A stretch of 22,592 nt of DNA from positions 1-22,592 of IMG/VR virus record IMGVR_UViG_3300042914_000546. One strand, given 5' to 3'. This DNA comes from a virus. This document shows positions 6,940-14,119 of the stretch, one piece after another. Position numbers and translations under genes: made by a program. A model generated the notes under the pieces. The model saw only the letters and a program-made list of their open reading frames with translations, made no database searches and was not told the DNA's origin. Positions within the stretch are counted from its first letter, which is position 1. Each line of letters opens with the position of its first letter.

Positions 6940-9900
6940 TTAACCCCTAGCTGACTTTTGCTTGCTGGTCTTCTTGAGGTACTCAAGAGGGGACTTGGCA
7001 GGCGGTGGGAGATCCTTCGGACCAGACGACCTCGCGTGAGCACGGATTGAGTGCATCATGTCGTAGAGTTTATCTGATCCAGCCTTCGTTGAGCCATTTC
7101 CTAGCGCAGCAACTACGTCCGCGGGAAAGACGAATTCACCGTCCGCAAGCATCGCAGGAATGTCGTCTGACTGTCCATCTCCCGGACCCGTCACCGCATC
7201 ACCGTGACGGAAGTCAACTCTGGCCTTACCGGAGTGGTGAACTACGTTCAATCCACCCTTCGCATACTGCCCGTACCGGGTTCCACCGCCAGCAGCAAAC
7301 ATCGGCGTTGCAAGTCCACCAGCCTTGAATCCAAAAGGACTCTGCTGCTCTTGTGGCTTGTTTTCTCCATACGGATCAAGTAGATCATCAATACTTGTCT
7401 CTTGCCCGTATGCGTAGCGATCAGGCTGAGTTTGTTGTTGCGGTGCCATAGTTGTTTGCTGCTGTGTGGTTGGAGTGAAGTCACCCTTCTCAACTTGAGA
7501 GAAGAACGCTGCCAGAGGGCCAAGGTACTTGGATTGTCCAGATGTTTGCAACGGAGACAGTTTCGTCTCTGTTTCTGTTTTGGCTGGGCCTGCTGCAGGC
7601 TTGAGCATCTCCAAGCCAGTCTGGCGCCTTTGCTTGGCTTCTTGTTCAGCTTTGGCTTTGGCCGCATCAGCAAGGCGCTTCTGCTCCATCTGCTGAAACT
7701 GCCCCGTCAGATCAGTTTTCAGGTCAGCAATATCCCCAAACAAACCAGTCGGCGCCCACCGGCTTCCGGGAGCAAACTCAGGAGGCTCACCACTACCCGT
7801 AGTCGCTCTATTGAGGAAGTCGTAATCAGACTGGTCGATCTTCCCGTCACGGTTAACGTCATACGTTAAGTCAGGAGTGGTTGTTACTTCTCCCTTGATA
7901 ACACTGTTGACGTAATCTAGATCGGCTTGAGTGACTGCCTGCGCAGGCTTGCCAAGCAACGTAGATGCCTCGTCAATCTGCTTCTGGAGCGCAGTTTGAC
8001 CGCTTGTGATTTGTCCAGAAAGTTGAGTCTTGGCCTCAGTGATCTGGCCTTGAAGATTCTGAGCAGTAGTGCCCAGTTGGGTAGCAACATCTCCAATTGC
8101 GCGAGACAGCGCCTGATCCCGAGACAGGCCCTGAGCTTCGTATTCGGCAGCCTTAGTATTGATCCTAGTCTCAGCATCAGACAGAGCCGTACCAAGCCCC
8201 TCCAGGCCGGTCGTAATCTGTTGCCCTAATGCGGTCTGAGAAGCCTCAATCTCTGCCCGAAGATCGGAAGCAGTGCTCCCAAGCTGGGACAGAATGTCAG
8301 ACTTGGTTGTCCCAAGATCAGTTGCAACCTGATCCAGTCCGGCCTGGATTGCCTGATCGCGTGTGAGACCCCTAGATTCCGCTGCAGCAATTGCCTCATT
8401 CAAACGCTGTTCAGTAGAAGTGATCTGCTGCCCCAGCGCTGCTTGAGAAGCCTCAATCTCACCACGCAGAGTAGATTCAGTCGTGCCAATCTGCGTGAGC
8501 AAATCAGACTTGGTAGTTCCAAGATCTGTAGCTACCGTGTCCAAAGCGGACTCGATAGCTTGGTCTCTGGTAAGGCCTCTGGCTTCTGCAGCAGCAATTG
8601 CGTCTTGCAGGCGGGTCTCTACGTTCCCAATCTCAGCAGTTACAGCACCTAATTGGGTTGAGAAGTCAGTCCTAAGTTGTTCTTCTGTCTTGCCAATTTG
8701 ACCCAGCAAGTCCTGCTTGGTAGTGCCAAGCTCCGAAGATACAGAGTCAATTGCTGCTTGAAGTGCAGCATCTCCCTGCAACCCCGCAGCTTTGGCTGCA
8801 TCAATTGCTGCGGTGAGTCTGGACTCCACATTGCCAAGCTCTGCAGTAACTCCACCCAGTTGCGTAGAGAACTCAGTACGCAACGCAGCTTCAGTAGTGC
8901 CAAGCTGAGACAGCAGGTTATCTCGCGTGGTCCCCAGGTTAGAGGCAACAGAGTTAATCGCCGTCTGCAATGCAGCATCACCTTGAAGACCAGCAGTTCT
9001 AGCATCCTGAATTGCTTGTGAAAGTCTTGATTCAAGGCTGGCATTTACATCCGTAGTTGCAGGGGATGCAGGAGTAGGGGCCGGTGGCGCAGGCGTTGGA
9101 GCAGGCGGTGCAGGCGTCGGTGCTGGGGGCGCCGGTGTAGGAGCAGGAGGTGCAGGCGTCGCCGCAGGAGGTGCGGGTGTAGGTGCGGGAGGCGCAGGAG
9201 TTGGAACAGGAGGTGCAGGAGTTGGAACAGGAGGTGCAGGAGTTGGTGCAAGCGGTGCAGGTGTTGGTGCAAGCGGGGCAGGTGTTGGTGCAGGAGGCGC
9301 AGGTGTTGGAGCAGGCGGAGCAGGAGTTGGCGCAAGCGGGGCAGGTGTTGGAGCGGGAGGTGCAGCAGTGGGAGGGGTAACAGCAGGAGGCGTAACAGCG
9401 GGGGGAGTAACAGCGGGGGGAGTGGTTCCCGCCGTCGGGCCTCCAGTAGTAGTCGGAGTATTGGCAGTCAGCCCAAGGTCAACGTAGTTTTTAATGATTG
9501 TTCTAGCTTGCTCTGGAGTCGCAGAAATAACCTCCAAAGAAGCATCTGAAACACTGCCCGCAGGAACCCCCTGATCAGAAAGAGACTTGAGGTTTGTGGC
9601 GTAGGCGTCAAAACTAAAGTCAGACTGCTCAAGCGCGGCAGTGGTTACCTTGTTGAAATTATCAAGTGAAACAGTAACGCCTTTGATATCAAAGATGGGG
9701 GCCTGAGCGTTGAATGATCCGGGCTGTACTTGAACCGACCCATCTATAAATTGCTGCAAAGTCACAGGCCTACCAATCGAATCAACCGCAACCTGCATGT
9801 TGTAGTTGATGGCCGATGCAGACATGATGCCGCTGGCAACACCCATGCCGATAGCACCACCGATAGCGCCTGCAGTCTGAGCCTGATTCCAGTCAACTTG

Positions 9901-12900
9901 ACCAAATGAGTTGTATTGAACAGAGGCGTTTTGCAAGAACTCTTCGCCCCATTCCGTCACATACTGCTTGCCCGCCAGCTTCGTAAAGGTGCCTGCCGTG
10001 ATCTTTGTGGCCTCACCCATGAATGCTTTCACTAGGGCGCTATCGGCAATCAGGTTAGATCCAAATCCAACAACAGCAGCCTGCGCACCAGACTTATATG
10101 CTTGAGACTTAGCATATTCGTCTGAACCGCCAGCCCTCTTAATGTTGTCGTATGTCTCTCCAAAGTTTGCAGAGAAAGATTCACCTGCATTAAGTACGGC
10201 GTCTGTACCAGTAGCGGCCCAGAATCCGATAGCCTTGCCAGCAATCCCACTTACGATGCGGCCAACACCACCAGAAGCGATGAGCATTGGCACTTCTTGG
10301 ACGGCCTCTTTGCCGACCATAGTAAGTGCGCCAAGCGGGTTGTCTTTAGCCGCACGGAAAAATGCCTTGGACTTTTCAATAACACCATTTGCCGACTGGA
10401 CAGCATTTACGATGTTGTCTTCTTGTTGCTTAGTGGTCGCAGACTGAATACTCGCGCCATACTTGGACAACCAATCAGCGGTACGCGAGACGACATTGTC
10501 CCGCTGCACAATCCCAGAAGCCCACGCAAGATCGTTGGCGAGCTTTACAAGCTCACCCCCGCCCTGAGCAACAACAGAAGCAAATTCAGTCAGCGCAGCC
10601 GCATTACCGCCGCCGTACTTGTTAATGGTATCAACCACCGCCTTAGCGCCATTGATGACAGAAGCACTGACAATGGACTTGTTGGGGTCCAGCTTAGAAA
10701 CGTAGCTGAGATATTGCTGCGGCGCAGCAGAAGAAGGGTCTTCTGGCGAGATGATTTGAATGTTTGAATCATCAACTTCCAAGCTGCTCGGCAGGGCTTG
10801 AGAGGTAACCCAAGCAAAGGAGCCGTTGGACAAGATGATTGGCGCCGCGCCATTAGACTCAAACGCTTCTGCAGACGTTGCAAGCCTGACCCCAGGCGGA
10901 AGATAAGGCAGCGCCATAGTGTTTGCGTCTGGCGTATCCGATGTGTATCCGACTCCTCTAATCTCTACCCGGAAACCATCACCCTGGCTTGAGTTGTTGT
11001 AAGCCGTCTTGATGTCATCAAGGGTTCCAGTGTTGCCGTTGATGAAGTCTTGAATTGATGCGCCCTTCAGTGCGAGAACATCATTGCCATACAAGGCGTG
11101 TGCAGACTTGACAAGTTGCTGCAACTTCTCAGGAGGAGCCTGCTCCCAAGTCAACCCTTCGGCCTTTAGAGCGCCAGTAATTAGGCGCATCGTCTCTTTC
11201 AACAACCCACCATCAAACGATGCGGCGATGTTGCTGTCGTTGACAAGGTAGGTCTTGCCGTCATAGGTGTAGTTGTTGTACCCGGCCTGCTTAGCCGCAA
11301 GCTCTGCAGCGCCTTGATCAGCAAACACATCACCACGGAACGTAACTGCCTCAATATCCGACAACCGCTGCGCAAACGTCTCTGCCTGGGCTCGACTGCC
11401 GGATCGCATAGTTGCAATCTCATCAGGCGTCAGGGGGCGATCTAGGTTGGCCTTCTCAGCAAACGCTTCAGCTTCTCCAGTAGAGACGCCACGCATGTTG
11501 TAGACAAGATTGTCATAGCTCTTGCTGGTGACTTTTTGAATGAATGAAGGAGTAATGTTGTACTCGTTCATCACATTCAGAAGGTCTTCATCTGTTGCTT
11601 CTGGATTACGCAAAACCTTCTGCAACTCAGTCAATCGCAACTCATCCGCAGCAGTATTGGCTCGTATCTGGTTGTCTAGACCGACCCTTGCTGTTGCCTC
11701 ATCCATCCCCGTAAAAGTGGACAGAAGATCAGCATCAGCATCAGTTGCGTCCTTACCAGTAAGCTGCTTGTAGAACGCCCTGATCTCTTCAGGAGTAGTC
11801 GTCTGCTCGTTGATGTACTGAGCAGCAGCAGCTTTCGGGTCTTTCTGCTGAGCAAGACGGTCTACAAGCTCCTTTTGACGGTCATCCAGACTGTAATAGC
11901 TGGCCTCGGTAATGATCCCGGCCTTCTTCAGTTCGTCCAGCGCAGGACCGGCTTTGAGTACCTTCTGCAGTTCTTGCTGAGCCTGACCAACCGCCCAATT
12001 GACCGCAGATTGCGATAGATCGCCGCCATCAATAGCGGTGCGCAGCATCGTTGTGACAAACGACTGCGTCCTTTGATCCGCTTTGCTGAAATCAGGGATT
12101 TGACTCAAGCCATAAGACAACAACCCTTCTTTGGCTGCACTGGCAAGCATGCCCCCAACATCAACATCTTTGCCTTGCAATGCAGAACTGATTGATTGCC
12201 TGATAGTGCTTTGCACTGCGCTAGGCAAATTCTTGAAATCCGGAATTTGCCCAATAGCCAAATCAACAGCACCAGAAGCAAGCGTTCCGACAATCGCGGA
12301 CTCTACGTCTCCCCCAAGCAGAACAGCTTTTGTGGCGTTGGTAGCTACATCTGTGACGAGCTTCAGACCTGCTGCGTTGTCAAAGACGGTCTTTGCAGCT
12401 TCTCCGACAAAGTTGCCAACTTCAGCGCCAGCATAAGATGCCAAGGAACTCTTGACGGCAGCACCAACATCGCCACCGTTCATGACGGTATTGACAATAG
12501 TGTTGCCAATAAGCGCATTCGTGGCAGCACTAACGGAGACGCCTAGTCCACTTGTAACCGCGCTACCAATTGCCGCCCCAGCGCCAGTAAATGTAAGTGC
12601 AAGACCGATAGCGACGGACCTGATTGCGCTGGCATCACTGCTTGAACCCCAAACAGGAATCAACCGTCCATCAGGCGTAGCAATCAGACTTACGTTGCCT
12701 TTCCCTTCAGCAGTCCATGCCGCTTGAGATCCTGGGGCAAACTTGGCCTGACTTATGTCAGTTATGCCGTTTTCAACGAGCTTGCGTGCAAAGTCATTAG
12801 CAACCACTGGCAGCAGACGGCCGCCCATCTCTGCTTGTGGCGTTCCAGCACTGCCAATACCTACGTTTTCCCCAAGCCCTTGCCAGCTTTGAAGTAGTTG

Positions 12901-13776
12901 GTTGGTAATAGTTCCTATTTGCTCGTTTTTTAGCGCAGCCTGAGCATTAGTTGCAGCCTTTGAATACTGTAACTTTACCCAATCGTCATATTGATATGGT
13001 ACTTCTTCTGGTCTACTTATATTCAAACGATCAGCATAAGGGTCAACCGGAGCTTCTCGCGCCAACTCATAGGCAACAAGTTCGTTTTGCCAAATGTCCT
13101 CACCTAACGTCGGCGCCACATAATACTTCTGTGCCGCTCCAAGCGTAGACGGATCAAACTTATACGCCGTAGATGGCGCCGCAGCAGGAGCAGCGGTAGG
13201 TGCTGGAGTAGGCGACGGAGTAGGGGCCGCTGTAGGGGCCGGTGTGGGCGCGGGAGTAGGTGCTGGAGTTGGGGCAGGTGTCGGGGCTGGTGTGGGCCCC
13301 GGTGTGGGAGCGGGTGTCGGTGCAGGTGTCGGTGCAGGCGGCTGCCACGGCATGGGCTCAACAACCGCTTCGGGCTGTGAAGCCGGGCCGACAAAATCGG
13401 GGTTGCTTGGGTTAGTCGCCCAATCCGGCAGGCTCACCGCTGGGGCGGGGGCCGCAGTGGGCGCCGGAGTCGGTGCGGGGGTGGGTGCCGGAGTTGGGGC
13501 TTGAGTCGGAGTTGAAGCCGGTGTTGGCGCGGGGGCTATATATCGATTTGCCTCAATCCAATCAATAGTCTCCAACGATTCACCAGCTACAGCCAACTCT
13601 AGTGGTGTAACTTGGTTTTCGTTAAACCAGTCAAGTTTCTTTCGTGTACCTTCCGCGCCTGTCCAAGAATACCAATCAGAGGGGAGCATCGCTTCAATAT
13701 CTCGAATGCCCGATAAAAATGAGTCTGCATCCGCATAAGCGTTCTCAAGCTCGGGTTCGGTAGCAAGTCGTCGCAT
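6940..13776 (-). CDS. Giant 2278-aa multidomain virion protein, likely ejected or tape-measure-like
   Basis: This one gene fills 30 percent of the window. Domains in order are an N-terminal helical part containing WFNENQVTPLELAVAGES (about residues 50-67), two TPAP-type linkers (about 81-112 and 146-199), and an Ala/Gly-rich membrane-compatible region (about 380-560). A helical region with TTTPEEIRAFYKQLTG and a GYNNYTYDGKTYLV element (near 830) follows. Next are hydrophobic stretches near 1148-1200 and 1299-1324 that flank TEWGEEFLQNASVQ, and a PPAPTPA linker (about 1450-1572). The end holds five 69-residue coiled-coil repeats (1582-1937), an EF-hand-like DVNRDGKIDQSD (1973-1984), a Gln-rich stretch and a C-terminal block with GPGDGQSDDIPAMLADGEF (about 2199-2217). 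I associate that block with many large phage structural proteins. Size, membrane-like segments and polyvalent-protein resemblance suggest an ejected internal protein comparable in role to T7 gp16; a tape-measure role is the alternative. No lytic transglycosylase motif was recognised. The start follows the upstream stop by 1 nt and lacks a good ribosome site, so reinitiation is likely. Confidence 0.75.
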   Translation of the reverse strand: MRRLATEPELENAYADADSFLSGIRDIEAMLPSDWYSWTGAEGTRKKLDWFNENQVTPLELAVAGESLETIDWIEANRYIAPAPTPASTPTQAPTPAPTPAPTPAPTAAPAPAVSLPDWATNPSNPDFVGPASQPEAVVEPMPWQPPAPTPAPTPAPTPGPTPAPTPAPTPAPTPAPTPAPTAAPTPSPTPAPTAAPAAAPSTAYKFDPSTLGAAQKYYVAPTLGEDIWQNELVAYELAREAPVDPYADRLNISRPEEVPYQYDDWVKLQYSKAATNAQAALKNEQIGTITNQLLQSWQGLGENVGIGSAGTPQAEMGGRLLPVVANDFARKLVENGITDISQAKFAPGSQAAWTAEGKGNVSLIATPDGRLIPVWGSSSDASAIRSVAIGLALTFTGAGAAIGSAVTSGLGVSVSAATNALIGNTIVNTVMNGGDVGAAVKSSLASYAGAEVGNFVGEAAKTVFDNAAGLKLVTDVATNATKAVLLGGDVESAIVGTLASGAVDLAIGQIPDFKNLPSAVQSTIRQSISSALQGKDVDVGGMLASAAKEGLLSYGLSQIPDFSKADQRTQSFVTTMLRTAIDGGDLSQSAVNWAVGQAQQELQKVLKAGPALDELKKAGIITEASYYSLDDRQKELVDRLAQQKDPKAAAAQYINEQTTTPEEIRAFYKQLTGKDATDADADLLSTFTGMDEATARVGLDNQIRANTAADELRLTELQKVLRNPEATDEDLLNVMNEYNITPSFIQKVTSKSYDNLVYNMRGVSTGEAEAFAEKANLDRPLTPDEIATMRSGSRAQAETFAQRLSDIEAVTFRGDVFADQGAAELAAKQAGYNNYTYDGKTYLVNDSNIAASFDGGLLKETMRLITGALKAEGLTWEQAPPEKLQQLVKSAHALYGNDVLALKGASIQDFINGNTGTLDDIKTAYNNSSQGDGFRVEIRGVGYTSDTPDANTMALPYLPPGVRLATSAEAFESNGAAPIILSNGSFAWVTSQALPSSLEVDDSNIQIISPEDPSSAAPQQYLSYVSKLDPNKSIVSASVINGAKAVVDTINKYGGGNAAALTEFASVVAQGGGELVKLANDLAWASGIVQRDNVVSRTADWLSKYGASIQSATTKQQEDNIVNAVQSANGVIEKSKAFFRAAKDNPLGALTMVGKEAVQEVPMLIASGGVGRIVSGIAGKAIGFWAATGTDAVLNAGESFSANFGETYDNIKRAGGSDEYAKSQAYKSGAQAAVVGFGSNLIADSALVKAFMGEATKITAGTFTKLAGKQYVTEWGEEFLQNASVQYNSFGQVDWNQAQTAGAIGGAIGMGVASGIMSASAINYNMQVAVDSIGRPVTLQQFIDGSVQVQPGSFNAQAPIFDIKGVTVSLDNFNKVTTAALEQSDFSFDAYATNLKSLSDQGVPAGSVSDASLEVISATPEQARTIIKNYVDLGLTANTPTTTGGPTAGTTPPAVTPPAVTPPAVTPPTAAPPAPTPAPLAPTPAPPAPTPAPPAPTPAPLAPTPAPLAPTPAPPVPTPAPPVPTPAPPAPTPAPPAATPAPPAPTPAPPAPTPAPPAPTPAPPAPTPASPATTDVNASLESRLSQAIQDARTAGLQGDAALQTAINSVASNLGTTRDNLLSQLGTTEAALRTEFSTQLGGVTAELGNVESRLTAAIDAAKAAGLQGDAALQAAIDSVSSELGTTKQDLLGQIGKTEEQLRTDFSTQLGAVTAEIGNVETRLQDAIAAAEARGLTRDQAIESALDTVATDLGTTKSDLLTQIGTTESTLRGEIEASQAALGQQITSTEQRLNEAIAAAESRGLTRDQAIQAGLDQVATDLGTTKSDILSQLGSTASDLRAEIEASQTALGQQITTGLEGLGTALSDAETRINTKAAEYEAQGLSRDQALSRAIGDVATQLGTTAQNLQGQITEAKTQLSGQITSGQTALQKQIDEASTLLGKPAQAVTQADLDYVNSVIKGEVTTTPDLTYDVNRDGKIDQSDYDFLNRATTGSGEPPEFAPGSRWAPTGLFGDIADLKTDLTGQFQQMEQKRLADAAKAKAEQEAKQRRQTGLEMLKPAAGPAKTETETKLSPLQTSGQSKYLGPLAAFFSQVEKGDFTPTTQQQTTMAPQQQTQPDRYAYGQETSIDDLLDPYGENKPQEQQSPFGFKAGGLATPMFAAGGGTRYGQYAKGGLNVVHHSGKARVDFRHGDAVTGPGDGQSDDIPAMLADGEFVFPADVVAALGNGSTKAGSDKLYDMMHSIRAHARSSGPKDLPPPAKSPLEYLKKTSKQKSARG
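7858..7860 (-). other. Start of EF-hand/dockerin-like calcium loop in the giant protein
   Basis: The codon for D1973 opens the loop D-V-N-R-D-G-K-I-D-Q-S-D (down to 7825), which fits the EF-hand or dockerin consensus DxNxDGxIxxxD with all ligand positions present. A single loop follows directly after the coiled-coil repeats. Calcium binding is predicted from the motif only. Confidence 0.6.
7966..9033 (-). repeat. Five tandem 69-residue (207-nt) coiled-coil repeats in the giant gene
   Basis: Repeats start at protein residues 1582, 1651, 1720, 1789 and, after an 11-residue insert, 1869. Each contains GL(Q/T/S)..(A/Q)(A/I) near position 15, LGTT at 33-36, and in most a second GTT/GKT/GST at 45-47. 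Repeats 1 and 2 are closest to each other, as are 3 and 4, suggesting successive duplications. Spacing of hydrophobic residues is often 11. Confidence 0.85.
9060..9430 (-). repeat. Pro-rich low-complexity tract, 21-nt and 15-nt tandem units
   Basis: This encodes a linker of about 124 residues in the giant protein (residues about 1450-1572). Most of it is the 7-residue unit PAPPAPT (21 nt), with variants carrying L or V. The N-terminal end of the linker is the 5-residue unit PPAVT (15 nt) in about four copies. Unit numbers may vary between related phages by slippage or recombination. Confidence 0.85.
13180..13340 (-). repeat. TPAP tetrapeptide (12-nt) repeat tract
   Basis: A linker of about 54 residues (146-199 of the giant protein) is made of APTP units with occasional G, A or S substitutions. 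It is separated from the first TPAP tract by a non-repetitive segment of about 33 residues that contains EPMPWQPP. Confidence 0.85.
13441..13537 (-). repeat. First TPAP repeat tract near N-terminus of the giant protein
   Basis: About 32 residues (81-112) of PTPA-type repeats follow the N-terminal helical domain. The unit is the same 12 nt as in the second tract, but third-codon bases differ, so the copies are not recent perfect duplicates. Confidence 0.8.
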
Positions 13777-13777
13777 A

Positions 13778-14119
13778 TTAATTTACCGCGGGATTGATTG
13801 CGCCTAGCAGAGCCTGAGCCCAGTCTTGCCAGTCGTCGTAAGTGTCTGTTGCGGGGACTGCCTCGTTGGTGAAGACGTCAATTGCCTTCAAGCCATTTCC
13901 CCAGAGCTTCCAGTCCGTGTTCTGAGTTGGGATCTCCAAATGGTTGACAGCATATTGTTCTGCCATCAGACTTGCCCACGACTCAAAGGTGTGATACCTC
14001 GGATCATAGACAAGTGGAGCACTTCCCGCCACCCCTGTTGATGAGGGAGCAAGGCCAAACGTAGCCACCAGCATCGGAGAAAACCCAATCCCGAATAGAG
14101 CTACTGACCTTGGCGTCAT
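13778..14119 (-). CDS. 113-aa phage protein with repeated W-rich DW..WA motif
   Basis: The N-terminus is hydrophobic (VALFGIGFSPMLVATFGLAP, residues 6-25); it may be a beta element rather than a signal peptide. After it come three related segments, each with a Trp pair or single Trp after an acidic residue: FESWASLM (W48), NTDWKLWG (W70, W73) and YDDWQDWA (W97, W100). P64 and P89 precede the second and third. Proteins ending in F.DW..WA..L are frequent among late genes of phages, with unknown role. It begins in an ATGA overlap with the 22-residue repeat protein and stops 1 nt before the giant protein. A virion role is inferred only from position. Confidence 0.7.
   Translation of the reverse strand: MTPRSVALFGIGFSPMLVATFGLAPSSTGVAGSAPLVYDPRYHTFESWASLMAEQYAVNHLEIPTQNTDWKLWGNGLKAIDVFTNEAVPATDTYDDWQDWAQALLGAINPAVN

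Noticed and set aside
7402-7869. Plus-strand frame of 155 codons opposite the giant gene
   Set aside because: Its Arg/Cys/Leu-rich shadow translation has no recognisable motif and lies inside the coding region for the EF-hand and Gln-rich segment.
9183-9380. Plus-strand frame with coiled-coil-like QELEQEVQ repeats
   Set aside because: It is an artefact of the 21-nt Pro-rich repeat on the other strand.
13244-13504. Plus-strand frame reading repeated G-A-G-V
   Set aside because: It is the reverse complement of the 12-nt TPAP repeats; any repeat of that length leaves all frames open.
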